From Sinohyriopsis cumingii (taxonomy: Eukaryota; Mollusca; Bivalvia; Unionida; Unionidae), in assembly GCA_028554795.2 (NCBI GenBank), contig JAPYKE020000263.1, positions 868,001 to 932,000 of the forward strand: a stretch of DNA of 64,000 nucleotides. Reading direction: 5' to 3'. Shown one piece after another: positions 11,440 to 23,865 of the stretch. The position numbers and the translations under genes were made by a program. Each line of letters begins with the position of its first letter. Position 1 is the first letter of the stretch. The notes under the pieces are model-generated. The model was not told where the DNA came from. It did no database searches and saw only the letters and a program-made list of their open reading frames with translations.

Positions 11440-11990
11440 TTCGACAGTTAGTCCTATTACGAGTAAAAATACCTAATTTACATACTTTAATTGACTTTTC
11501 TGGACAGAATGCAGACAGTAATATACATCGTCTATATAAATTCGGACAAAATTGCAATTGTTTCAAATGGCATCATAGGACCATTCAACAAAACAAGATC
11601 ACTAAAGTAATTCAGCTTCATCATCAGAATGTAAGTGCACCTCAATATATTACAGACCAAAGTTGAAGATTTTAAATGTTACATAACTTGTAATAAAGAC
11701 ACAGAAACGACATTTAAAGGACACTAGGCTAGATGTATTTTATCAGGCAACAATCTGTGAGGAGTGAGATAAATCTAAGCGAACTCTGATGCCGACAAAA
11801 CAATAACAGCCCAGACGGCTCCTCGAACGTATGTGGTGGACATATCTTGCTACTGACTTGTATTGGTAAAATATGCTCAGTGAATCTGTATAAAGGGTTT
11901 CCAACAATGTGTGGTAAATAACATTTAGTATGGTGACAACTCAGTTTGCAAATGATGTAGCCAATACTAATATGCGGCAGAAGGTTATAG
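11440..11990. repeat. dispersed repeat, copy 2 of 3
   Basis: Matches copy 3 best: AGATTCGACA, AATATACATCGTCTATATAA, GGACAAAATTGCA, AGATCACTAAA, CATCAG..GAATGT, GGCA.CAATCT.TGA, and a closing GACAACTCAGT..GC and ATACTAATA.GCGGCAGAA.G.TTATA block. Confidence 0.65.
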
Positions 11991-12039
11991 AGGTATTGTA
12001 TATTGCATATAAAATAGACTTGACCGATTATACCAGAAA

Positions 12040-12580
12040 TTCGACAATTTGTTTATATTAAGGGTAAGAATATCTTTTTTTATCTACTTTAAACTGCTTT
12101 TCGGGATAAGTTGAACAGAAAAATATACATCGTCTATATAAATTTGGACAAATTGCAGTTGCTTCATTTGACATGATGGGAGCATTCTATAAAATTAAGA
12201 TCACTAAAACAACGCATGTTCTACATCAGCCGAATGTGTATATATATATATATATCTTTAAATCTTACTCAAATCGTGATAAAGGTTAGAGACACGAAAA
12301 GGAATTTAGAAGATACGAGGCTATATGCATGTTACGAAGGGATCAATTTGATCAGGCACCAATCTATGAAGAATGAAATAACTCTTTGTAAACTCTGACA
12401 CATATGAAACAATAGCAGCTCAAACTACTCAAATGACATTTATTGTGGCGACAATTCAGTCTGCTTATGATATACCCGATACTAATAAGCGGCAGAACGT
12501 TTATACAGACATTGTTCCAAACAATATATTGACCTACTTTGAATGCTCTGAAGCTCACTGTGTTATTTTAGTGTGTTCTC
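12040..12580. repeat. dispersed repeat, copy 3 of 3
   Basis: Direct repeat of 11440-11990, same strand, only about 50 bases after it, with a small TA run at 12238-12254 replacing part of the middle. Confidence 0.65.
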
Positions 12581-13995
12581 AAATACTTTTCCATGATCAT
12601 CTCGAATTTGCCAAAGATCCTCGTCTGTGTTTTCCATTTATTTTGGTTCGATTGAAATATATTGTCCAACCTTCCTCCCTTGTCACGTAGTTTACCAAAC
12701 AAATTAATTATTGCCTTTTGCAACTTTACTTTTATTTCTTTTGTCCTATTTATCTAGACTTCCTTCAACAATGTATATCTTTGAAATACTCGCTTGTGTG
12801 ACTGCACTCTGAATTTTTGAATGATAAAAGTTAGTTTTGTTCTATATCTATAACAGTTTCTTAAGCAAAATATGATACAAAAGTAATTTTAAACCTTGAT
12901 TATAAGTTTTCTAGTGTCCTTATACGAGTGAGTTGGTGTCAAAATATTATAATGTGCCAATAATTTTTAAATTAGGATTTTCATTGTTGAAAACTATGCG
13001 TTTGCCGGAACTCTGAGTATGTACTTAGCTTTGTGGTATTCTCGTATTCATTTAAGCGCTCTGGTGTACTATATAGAGCCAGTAATGTTTTAAATTCAAC
13101 TGACGATACAGATATACATCAATATGACTTCTCCAGAATTCCCAATGTATTTATTTTATTTTATTGTTATCGTAACAAATGGCGATGTGCAAACACATGA
13201 CTGTGCCAAAGCTATAAGTATGCATTTTGATCACATTATTCGTGAATTGGCTTGGGTATATATTGGAAATAACGGAGTGCATACATTTAATACCATTCTT
13301 TTTATATCGACTCTTACATGCAATCAAAACCTGACCAGTTCCATTCGTCATGATCGAAAAATGTTGACATTGCCAAAGGTTACGTTATACCAGCATATGT
13401 CGCTTTTTACCAATAAAAGTTTACTCTGTCGCGGAAAAAGATGACACTGTCGGTATTCACGTACAGACAAACTGTAAAACTTGTCTTGAAAGTTAACTGT
13501 CTCATCATCAAAGTCTGTAAGAAGCCGACTTATTCTTTTCATGCAGTCCTATAGCCCTGCCTACTTTAATCAGTGATTGTGGACAACCTCACAGCACCAG
13601 TAGGAGAGTGGGCTTTACACCTTGGTGGGTTGCAAGGGTTTGCTATTTGATTCAAGGTGAAACAATATAAATTAAAACACTCTTCTTTCTGTTTCATAGA
13701 TGATAATCCAAGACGTTAATCCAAGCAGATAATTTCTGCTTCATTCCGTTTGTTGAAGAATCATGGCACATCGGTCGATAACTTAATTTTTTTTCAAAAA
13801 GAAGTACTAATGGTAAATCTGAGCCAGTTTCCATTACAAGTACTGCAGACGAAGAAGATTATAACGTTTCAATTTCAAAGGCTCTTTATTCTTATATTGC
13901 ACATGTTTCAGAATCAAGCGCGGACAAATAAAGAACTACTGCAAAGAACTGAAGAGACAAGGAGTTTCCATTTCAAAGAACATTCATATATCTCA
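12581..13995. other. AT-rich DNA without recognised gene
   Basis: Frames 13124-13444 and 13750-14100 show no family resemblance and the latter runs into the SINE. Nothing else seen. Confidence 0.45.
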
Positions 13996-14222
13996 CGGAT
14001 GCGGGAGGTCGTGGGTTCGATCCCCGGCCGAGTCATACCAAAGACTTACAAAAATGGAACTAACTTCTGCCTCGCTTGGCTCTCAGCATTAAGAGGTTAG
14101 TGTTAGGACTGGTCGGCCTGGTGTCAGGATAATGTGACTGGGTGGGACATCATGCTACATGTCTGCTGCATGATGCCCCAGTGCTAGACATCACTATAAA
14201 CTGCCACACTGCAGACATCGTA
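13996..14222 (+). mobile_element. SINE fragment lacking the 5' head
   Basis: Begins inside the tRNA-like part (CGGATGCGGGAGGTCGTGGG, with a good B box GGTTCGATCCCC) and runs to GCAGACATCGTA, where the 3' tail is lost. Same family as 6630 and 27283. Confidence 0.8.
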
Positions 14223-14505
14223 TTGTATACTCTTGTTCGAAACAAATTAATACGCACGTGTTTGTTTGCTGGGTAACCGGCATGATTTTGATTTTGCTGG
14301 TTTCTATTTAAAGATGAATGTAATTCATGTGGAGAAACCAAAATGAAGTTGAAAGTTTCACTCAAGCAAAACCACTGAAACTAAACGTTTTATGTGGTGC
14401 TTGAAACACTTTAACTATTTACTTTATAAGTGAACTCTGAACCAAAGCTGTTAATTGTGCATGGATTAAGTTTGCGACCGACAGTGTCGATATTGGAATG
14501 GGATT

Positions 14506-14738
14506 GCACTATAGTTTGTTCTACACAGTATCGCGAATTTTATCCCATCTGTAACTCGGTATATTTTTAGCTCAGAGTCATTAAATATAGCTACAAGTAC
14601 CGACTTCGTTTTAAATATTTCGTATGAATCGATCTAGGTACTTTTATCTACATTTAATGATGCTAATCTGATAATTTACTGAGTTACAGATTGGATAAAA
14701 GTCGCGATTCTGTGTGGAACTTACTATAGTGTCGTGCT
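14506..14738. mobile_element. foldback/MITE-like element
   Basis: CACTATAGTTTGTTCTACAC and on to TCCCATCTGTAACTCGGT (about 14509-14563) is the inverted complement of 14680-14735 (ACTGAGTTACAGATTGGATA ... GTGTGGAACTTACTATAGTG), with about ten mismatches over roughly 55 bases. The 117-base centre has no coding capacity. A non-autonomous DNA transposon is the simplest reading; a target duplication was not identified. Confidence 0.65.
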
Positions 14739-15790
14739 ATTGACTTGTGATGCTTTCCATTATAAACGCAGCTCTGTAAAGGTCAAAAACTAATTCATTT
14801 CCTTTTCTTTCTCTAACGCATTATCTACAACATAATTTTCTCCACTCTCTGCAAATGATAAACCATGCATTGATAAGACTGCCTGATTAGTATTTGTACG
14901 TGTAAAATCTGATCTTGTACCGACCTTATCCGTCCTTGCCGGTACGAGTAGCCGGTAGTAGCGCAACCCTAGCGGAAACGATGTATTGAATAATGTTCAA
15001 AAGGAACTAAATAACAAACTGTTCACCACTTTTCTCGCAATAGTGTACAACATTGTAAGGACGCTAAAATAACTTGCTGGTCGGTATCCTATTTTACCTG
15101 AAATCCATTTCATAATGTATTGTAACAAATATGGAGTATGCTCATTTGGTTATAGCGCCCCGTTTTAAGGAATTCTTAGATTTGTGTGATTATTGGAATT
15201 CGGCGCAACGGAAATATTCCTAACCCGAAATAATTAGCCAATTATTAGGAGCAAATGTCACGGCGTGAAGCGTTAGTTTGTTCCCATTATGTCATGGTTC
15301 GCTAGTAGTGAATTCCGGCCAAAACCGAATGAATTTCCCTAGAAGATAGTCCTTATTAAAATCTAGCGGCGTACATTGGTGGTTTGACTGCAAGGGTAGT
15401 ATTTACAGTAGGAAACCGGTAAATTACACAAAGGAATAAATAAGAACAGATTGGCAGATACCGTTTATGTCGCCACGGGGGCAAATATGGTGCAGTTATA
15501 TTGGCGAAATGTGCCTGGAAAGCATACATTGACTGGCTTAAGGTGGCGGAGTTAAACTAGTTCCCAGTGTTAGGGGATACTCATATATATTCTAAGGCCG
15601 TGAACGGTTGGCGGTACGGAAACATGATTAGAGTAAAATTTAGGTATATAATGGACACGTCGAGCTTTCTAATTTACAACTTAAGTTGTATGGAAGTCAT
15701 TGGAAAGTTGGGGTAAACTTATGACTTCTAGCGAGAATCACGCCAGGGTTTGACAACCGCTCGGTCAAGTAAATACCCGTGTGCGTGTAA
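14739..15790. other. non-coding stretch with more CG dinucleotides than its surroundings
   Basis: From about 14930 to 15790 CG dinucleotides are commoner than in the flanks and the wording differs, but no frame or repeat is recognisable. It may be a decayed transposon or a regulatory region. Confidence 0.3.
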
Positions 15791-15985
15791 CACTATCTAC
15801 ACTCATTTCTACTATATGCCCAGCCATATCTCTAGTTATGAGGGGTGATTTTATATCCATTTATATCCATTCATCGTTTCTAATACACATCCAGTTTTGT
15901 ACCTGGGACTGAGGTGTTATATTGTATTCATTCATTATTTCTACTATATACCTGACCCTGTATACCCACCCTTACACCCTAGCCG
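15791..15985. repeat. isolated units of the 61-bp satellite
   Basis: CTACTATATGCCCAGCC..TATCT, GTTATGAGGGGTGAT, CATTTCTAC.ATATACC resemble the units at 4330-4890. Confidence 0.5.
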
Positions 15986-16444
15986 AAACGGGAATAGTCG
16001 GAAATGCGCGACAGGCATGTCACCTCAAAGTAAAACCATAGTCTGCAGTGGACTCAGATTTTTCTCGTCTATTTCTAAACTCGCATTTGTAAGCATTTTC
16101 CCTTTCCATCGGAATCAATCTTTTGTTCTAAAGCAGCTTTAGGAAAGTCATAGTCTACTATTTTAGTTCAGTCTATATCACCAGGCAACCGTTGTGCTAC
16201 TCCTCTTAAACTCATTACAAGTTGCTGAGCCCTTTCATTTTCTATTCTAATTATTCCAATATGCGACTTGCTCAAAATGAACAAATAAAACCCTGGCATT
16301 CCACGTTTTTGCCATATAATTTGTCAGGTTCTTTTTCTTTCCCGAATTGTTCGATACCTCCAAAGTATTTATTTTGCCCAAATTCATTTATTTTGTCTTT
16401 ATCTTTGTGACTGAAGTTACCGCTAGAGCTATCGTACAAAATAC

Positions 16445-16816
16445 AAGCATAATTGTGTTTTGCCAAGTTTACACAACGCCCACTTTACCTTGAAATGGAA
16501 CACAGTGACACACGAATCGGGATTCCTCGGCTTCTGACTTCACGTGACCGCTATCAGCCTCCTAAGAACAACATAAGTTGAACGCGCGGACTTACTTGTG
16601 AAACAATCATTTAAACAACGGGAAATATTGCAAAATATACTGTCGTCGCAGGCAGCATCTCGAGATATGGATTCCTAGCGTACGAATTGTTTCTGTCGAC
16701 ACGAAGGACTCCAAATTTTCTGTTTTTGCGAAAAGAAGCGCCGTTTCAGCAGTGTGCCGAGAAACAATTGTTAGGATTATTGGCATGGATGCCATTCTTA
16801 TCCTTAGTCGGTGAGT
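16445..16816 (+). other. CG-richer stretch, possible host promoter and first exon
   Basis: CG dinucleotides are clustered from about 16478 to 16770 in otherwise CG-poor DNA. A palindromic TCACGTGA E-box is at about 16540, and GAACGCGCGGAC, the inverse of the promoter core seen at 1520 and 2380, is near 16580. ATG at about 16785 opens a short frame that would reach a consensus 5' splice site, CG|GTGAGT, at 16811. There is no downstream exon I can pair with it. Coding status is speculative. Confidence 0.25.
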
Positions 16817-19238
16817 ACATTCCATATTTCCTATTCTTTAATTTCACTGCCTAGAACGCGCAAAGGTATTTCATCATGAAGATATGCTGCATTGTGCCTT
16901 TGGTGGGATTCGACCTTGATATTGTGTGTCTGAGTATCTAAATACAACCTTGACCTCATAGTGAACCGGTCCATCGAAACACCCCAAACCACCCTTAACC
17001 TTCGAAACACCACAAACTACTCCAAACCTTCGAATCACCCAAAATCCTTTTGTTACATACATAAAGAAATAAATAAAAAATACTTTTCTATGTATATAAT
17101 TTACTGGAATTAAAAGGTAAAAAAGCTCAAAGTTCTTTACAACAAATTTACATTTTTTTCTTCTTCATTTTAACAGAAAGTTTCCAGGGAAATAAATTAT
17201 TATATTTTTCAAAGCTTGCTGTTTTCACTCTTTCTTGTGTTACTGTTTATTTGAGCCTAAACACATGACAGAGCAAAGTCAATTTGAAATACTATTTTTT
17301 TTTTAGCATTTTGACACAATTAACTGGAATGGCATAAACAATTTCACATACCTTGCAAGTGTTGTCCAGGAATTATAACCTGTTCCGATGGAAAAAACCC
17401 ATTTACGTATAGATTTAAAATGTTTCGCTGACCAAGCTTTCAAATCAATTTTGTTCAGATTTGCACATGAACCATAAGCCCAGTTTAGACAATTTGAACA
17501 CTGAATTGACTCATTTTGCACACCTTAGTGCAAACTGAACATAGTCATCCATGACAGATAATAATTAACAGACAAATTAGGTTTGATGCAAAAACGTTCT
17601 TTACCAGTGAATTTATTGTCTTGGAAAAATGGTCATTTAAACAATGATAAAAATAACCCAAGACAATGAATGTGTTCCCAAAGTGATTTTGATTGTGACT
17701 TCAGTTTACTAAGTATAGAGATTAATGAAGACGATTGTGTCAGACCTTACAGTAGTCTTGAGTACCCGTAGTTAATGAAAGAGGTCCCAACTTGACAGTT
17801 GGCAGCGGCATGTTAATCCTTTAATATAGTTTTGATTGCGATTACGCTGAAAGGAGATATTTGCGTGTTTCAAAAGAATATTTTTTCACAGGTGTAGTGA
17901 ATGCACCAGATGCACAGTTTAACATGAAAGATGAAAGTGATGACTGCATGCCCAATCTGTAAGATTCCTTTGATTTGGACCGCAATTTATTGCATTCAAA
18001 GGAGTAAAGGAGATAAACGTTGCTTTTGTAAGGTGACATGTTTCTGCATAACTAATACATTTAACAAATGAAGAAAGTGGTTTATTCGCTGCTATGCCAA
18101 GTATTTTGTTTATTGTTTTCTTGTACATTTTTAAATATGCTCTATATTTAACAAAAAAATTGTTATTAAAACTCCGATATATTTTCTTGTACATTTTCGG
18201 GAATATATCTCTACCGGGTACTAACACGTTACGTAAATCAAAGTTAAAAACAATTAATAGTCCTAGAAACAATAAATATTTCCAAATCATGCATAAAGTC
18301 AGGTCATAAAATAACTATTTATTTTTATGTTCAACTGGTTTCAACAACCATCACGTGTACGAGTAACAGAATCTGTGTATTACGTCACTGCTTTTTGTTT
18401 TCTTGATGAGCCTGGTTCCTGTAGTTGTGTTTAATATTATCCTGCCAGATTGGGAGTCCACAGAGCAGGGAACTAGACTAACTGTTGGTACACCACCAAA
18501 CAAGATTCCTTTTTTTCCAAAACACGTGACATTTATTTAGTGAGACAATTATCTATGTTTAAACTCAGTTTTTGTATGGCTCAATTAGTACAATATTGAT
18601 GTCGTGAATTAATTAATTGGAATTAATAATGGAACTTCTTATCATCCTTGAGGATATCTCTAAGTGCCAGTTCAAGAATTCTTTGAAACACGCTTGCCCA
18701 CAATGGTCCGTATCTGTGAAATCAAACTCGAGCTAGGTCCTGTTAATACTATCTTGGAGTATCGAACCAGGGATAAGTATGCTTCTTTTCAGCTGACTAA
18801 GGGGGGGGGGATGGAGTAAACTTTAACTCTTGATATCTTTTCAACCATAACACATGATGATTCATTTATTAAGAAACAATGAATAAAGTCAGTTCATAAC
18901 CATGACAATCTTGTTGTTTTTGTACTAAGCCAAAATACTATCATTGTTTGGAGGTACAGTATGGTATATGATAATTTCATGCAAGGTCGGGGTACACATT
19001 AGCACTATACTATTAGTTCATTATATTATTTCTTCTGATGAGTGAAAATTTTATTAGAGTTACCATATGTGGATTTAGTTGCGATAAAGTTTACTACAGA
19101 AGAGAAACTGTGACTTGATTGTAATTGTGAAATGTAAAAATCTGCAAGGAACACACATGCTTGACTTTACACTTCAACTATAGCGTAATACTTATCTGAA
19201 GGGAATTGGTATAGATGGAAGTAAATTGGCTATTAAGT
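16817..19238. other. gene-free stretch
   Basis: Contains a degenerate repeat of AAACC(A/T)CCCC-type words at about 16975-17045 whose inverse (TTTGGGGTGGTTTGG) recurs at 23355-23435. The minus frame 17303-17521 has a CxxC...C pattern slightly like a PHD finger, too weak to call. A G run lies at about 18800. Confidence 0.4.
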
Positions 19239-19239
19239 A

Positions 19240-19757
19240 GGTGAGGAAAACACTCACAATGACTTAGACAACTAATACATTATAAAATAGAAACATAACT
19301 TACATTGTTTAGATTGCTATCATAATCAAGTATTGTTGAATTGAATTTAGGATGTCAAGTCGGTGAGGAAAGCACTCACAATGACTTAGACAACTAATAC
19401 ATTATAAAATAGACACATAACTTACATTGTTTAGATTGCTATCATAATCAAGTATTGTTGAATTGAATTTAGAATGTCAAGTCGGTGAGGAAAACACTCA
19501 CAATGACTTAGACAACTAATACATTATAAAATAGACACATAACTTACATTGTTTAGATTGCTATCATAATCAAGTATTGTTGAATTGAATTTAGAATGTC
19601 AAGTCGGTGAGGAAAACACTCACAATGACTTAGACAACTAATACATTATAAAATAGACACATAACTTACATTGTTTAGATTGCTATCATAATCAAGTATT
19701 GTTGAATTGAAGTTAGAATGTCAAGTCGGTGAAGAAAACACTCACAATGACTTAGAC
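19240..19757. repeat. 122-bp tandem repeat
   Basis: GGTGAGGAAAACACTCACAA begins at 19240, 19362, 19484, 19606 and (variant) 19728: a constant 122-bp period with four full units and a partial fifth. Units differ at only a few bases, so the array is young. A diverged partial unit (TGTGAGGACAACACTCA) lies at about 19905. No open frame runs through it. Confidence 0.95.
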
Positions 19758-19759
19758 AT

Positions 19760-21060
19760 TTTATTTTCCTAAGAACTTTGTGGGACCTATAATTTAAGAA
19801 AAAGGAATTATATATTTGTAATATAGAGAAACTTATCTGTATGTTTTTAGCTTCATAAAACTAATTAAATAAAGAAAATAAATAAAGAAATGAACAAAGG
19901 TATTGGTCTGTGAGGACAACACTCACTTGACCATATAACTGAATTTCAAATAACAAATGATATAACAATATCTTGTTTGCTTGTAAAAATAAATTAGAAA
20001 TGACTAGAATGCATATAATTTGGAAGAGAGAATGGAATTAAAAATAATAAAAATTGATTTGTACTTAAATAAACTTTAACAAACATTTACTGTCCAAAAT
20101 ATTGCCTAAAGTTACATAATTCTCTAATAAACTAAACAAAACAAAAAATAAAAAATATAAAAAAAATAAAACAATAACTGATGTACCTAGTTTGATGGCT
20201 GCTAGCTGACTGAACTCTCTCAAACAGCCCACAAAGCCTTATATACTCCTGACAAAACCCACAACGCCCACAAAACCCACAATTTTTGTTGGAATATTCA
20301 AACCAGCATGCACTAGCATTGCATGTGTATATTTCGTTAATTTTCACAATGATTATTTATAGAAATTACCAGCTGGATATTGTACACATTGCTACATTGC
20401 GATTGAATTGCCCTAAGTAAAAAAACAGAAGAAAAAAATCAGTTTTGTATTTCGTGGCACATACTGTGTTAGTCTGTCACTCATAGCAATGGTTCAGAAA
20501 CCATGTTATGCACTTTTACAATATTACCGAGGTAGACCGCATGACAGGGTAGTCAACATGTATATGTACCAAAGAAATAAAGAAGAGGAAAAACAAACTT
20601 AAATGCGATGATGTATATAAATGAAACATCAGGGACTATAAACACATTGAGTATGTACTGTAGTCTTAAGCAGTTAACTAGAAATAGCCATTAATCAAAT
20701 TCTCAAGAATGCCAGCCTCCGGCACGATGCTTCCTATTTTCGCTATCAGAAAAACATGTAGACTATACCAACTAACTATTAATCGACAAGTAAACAAAAC
20801 AAAGGATCCTAGAAAATAGTAATGTCAACTCATTTGAGCAATTCACTGCTAATGCATTGGTTTATAATTTTAAAAAAATCTCGACCGAATTGGGCGGCTT
20901 GTATGAATAGTGTTTACCGTATACACGCATGCATACCTCACTCCCTAAATGCAGGTTATTACACTCTTTATTTTACAAGGTAGTTGTTTTGCTTGGCTGC
21001 CTTTTTATCCTTGATCACAGTTATGAAAGAGTCAGTTAATTTAAGGAAATTTATGTTACA
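19760..21060. other. AT-rich DNA without recognised gene
   Basis: Only low-complexity A-rich words and a short CCCACAA-rich stretch near 20250-20285. Confidence 0.4.
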
Positions 21061-21103
21061 TACACAGTAACATTTATAAGTGTTTGATTGATCAAATGAA
21101 GTA

Positions 21104-21498
21104 GGTTCACCCACAAGAGTCTGACATTTTATCAATAAAGTACAGCAAAAACTCTGACAACATGAAATCACCTTATCGGTAATATAAATGAACACAAGGA
21201 GTGCAAGGTTGACCACAAATAAAATATAGGTTAATTCGCCAGATTGGATTCATGTGATGGTCGACCGAGAGTTATGCATTTTTACGTCACTGTCTTTTGA
21301 ATGTATAATATGTGTAGTTTTTCAGTCCTCTTGTGATTCTGAAGCAATAAAAGACGCGCAAAATAAGTTGAATAGAGCAGAGGATTGTGGTCACCTTTAC
21401 ACTCCTTGTGTTCATTTATATTACTCATAAGGTGATTTCGTGTCAGAGAATTCGCTGTACGTTATTGATAAAACATCAGACTACTGTGGTTCACCAGA
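21104..21498. repeat. long inverted repeat (foldback element)
   Basis: The left arm, about 21104-21222 (GGTTCACCCAC... GAACACAAGGAGTGCAAGGT), is the inverted complement of 21388-21498 with moderate divergence; the loop is about 165 bases. The most conserved core is AATATAAATGAACACAAGGA. It is probably a non-autonomous transposon or a solo inverted duplication. Confidence 0.65.
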
Positions 21499-21499
21499 C

Positions 21500-23860
21500 A
21501 TACGACTGGGGCTGCTAGATTTTAAGTTTGTATAATTTTCGTGCCTTTTAATTTTTCTTTTATTCCACCTCCTTTATTTGACTCAATAGACATATTTAAT
21601 GTGATAATATAAACGAGGCCAGCTTTTAATTCAGTGCAACAGTATAAATACTTCCGGAAGTCAGTTATCAAAACACAGTCAGCACTTTATTAGGTTCTCA
21701 GACAAATGCTTGCGGACATAGCTTTTACTGTAGATTGATGAATTTTACGTTTAATTACAAGAGAACACATTGCATTAATGACGATTACACTTAAAAGGAA
21801 CTAAAAGATAGAACTAGAACACAAATTTCAATTGATAATTTTTTAAATTTAATTTGTATTTATTTATTAAAATACTCCTCCACTCGGCACGAGTGGCATT
21901 TTCATTGATCGAAATTTCCTTACATATCGTTAATTGTGGTGTACTAGAATGTCGTTTGGAAAGAAAATGTACAAATTAATGTATGATCTATTTTTAAATT
22001 TGATATTTCATAGTGTTGATTAACTTTTCCAGTTCCTATCTGTTTTTGATGATAAAATGAGTGATACATCAAAGTTTCCGTTACCAATTTTGATTGTGAT
22101 ATACTTCAAGTTCAACAAATAGGGATCAGATTTGGGGTATTTTCTGGTTTAAAAAATGGGATCCACGCCTGACCCCGCATTGTAAGTGGGTTTGCGAGTT
22201 ATCAGGGTGCGAATTATCGAGGGAGTAGTGTGTTATTAGTGATCTTTGCCAGAGATGAATGATTGTCCTTTGTGTATACAATCTATAATTATATGTTTCT
22301 TGGAGTTTACTCTCCCAGTGTTTCCCTTTACCCTCATTTGTTAATTTGACCCACAGATTTGATGCACAAGTTTGTTTTCTTCTTAGTCTGACCCCCAATT
22401 CTGACATCAAGGGGTTTTTGATCTGCGTCTTTCATCCCTAAGGGATACACTGTCTACGTTTTCGTAAGTTACATACTGGTATTCTAGTTCGAGTATGCCT
22501 TCTAATGTTTCTTCTCCTGTGATTCACACATCATGGAGGTATTTATAAATAAGAGCCTTTATGGCCGTGGATTTTATACTAGCCCAGTTTTTCCAAGTTA
22601 CATCCAAGTTGTTGCGTTCTGTTTTAAAGTGTAAGTTTTGGTTAACGTATTACACTATTGACATAACAAGTTGACACTGAAAACACTCCAATAAAAATGA
22701 TGTACAGTACATTTAATTAACTTTATATACCGCTCACAAAAAAGCCCACCATTAATGGAAACATTAAAGAGCGTCAAAACAATGTCCATGTTTAATTTCT
22801 CAAATCAATAGTGAACATAAATAATAAATGGATGTATATATAAACAATCAAATGGGCAGTCTGCATCTTCACTAGCCAAGGTTCTGATATGAAAACTCTA
22901 TCTACACTGTACATGGGGGTTATCATATCGGAACCTTGGAAGCCAAGATCGACAGTTGGAACAAACAGTGAGTGCACATAATGCATTCAGTAAGCAAATG
23001 TGTGAGGGAAATTATTGATTCATAGTCTCTTTAAATTGATTAATAGATGCCACTCTGATTTCTTCAATGTATAATTTGTTATTAATGCCATTGCCAAAGA
23101 TTTCCATTTACACAAACAACATATTAACATCAGTCATGTATGTAGACTGTTACCCCGGGCTATTGTCATATTAAAAGTGATTGTCTAAATGCGATGATAA
23201 GAACATGACAGAGGAATGACTACTGTATTCATGATTGAGACAATAATTATGCTATGGGCCGAACAAATTTTTGACTGCTGGTTTACCGTAATGCCAGTAA
23301 ATTATAGAAATAAAATGTATTTTCTGTTTTATTCCTTTATATATGTAATAAAAGCATTTGGGGTTGTTCGATGGTTTGGGCTGGTTAGGATGTTTAGAAG
23401 GTTTGGGGTGGTTTGGGGTTGTTTCAATGGACCCCATACCGAACTGCTTGCCATTAGATGTGTCCAAACACTTGGTATGTGCATGTGTCTGGACGATGTT
23501 GTCCACAAGTGTCATGAAGTTCCTCATCAGGAGAATAAATCTCCACTCTTTGAGACACAGTTAGTCTACTTTCAACCATAATTTATGCAGGTTTGGGTGT
23601 ACATACATCAACAATTCTGCTACCCCAATATTCCAGTATAATCTTAGGGCAGATGACATGACTTAGTTTGATTGCTGTAAAACATTAACGATACCAAACT
23701 ACAGCAGTAGTAAATTTCACAGAATATCCTGGTCGCGTCACAAAAAAATGTAACGGGCAATTCTGTACAAAACTGAATTAGGACTTTCTCTGGTTGTTAG
23801 ACCTCATTAGTTGCCATGATTGATGGGGGGGGGGGGCCTGGTGCATATGATTGAAGTTAG
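21500..23860. other. gene-free stretch
   Basis: Contains a small hairpin at about 22874-22938 (CCAAGGTTCTGATATGA versus TCATATCGGAACCTTGG), the TTTGGGGT-type repeat at 23355-23435 and a G run at 23824-23836. No supported gene. Confidence 0.4.
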
Positions 23861-23865
23861 TGGGT

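Noticed and set aside
13124-13444. 106-residue plus-strand frame
   Set aside because: No domain, no promoter or splice context; AT-rich chance frame overlapping an antisense frame of similar length.
17303-17521. PHD-finger-like minus-strand frame
   Set aside because: Only a loose Cys pattern, no complete C4HC3 set, and no neighbouring domain.
23216-23581. Overlapping open frames on both strands
   Set aside because: Driven by the TTTGGGGT-type repeat; composition is biased and no domain is visible.
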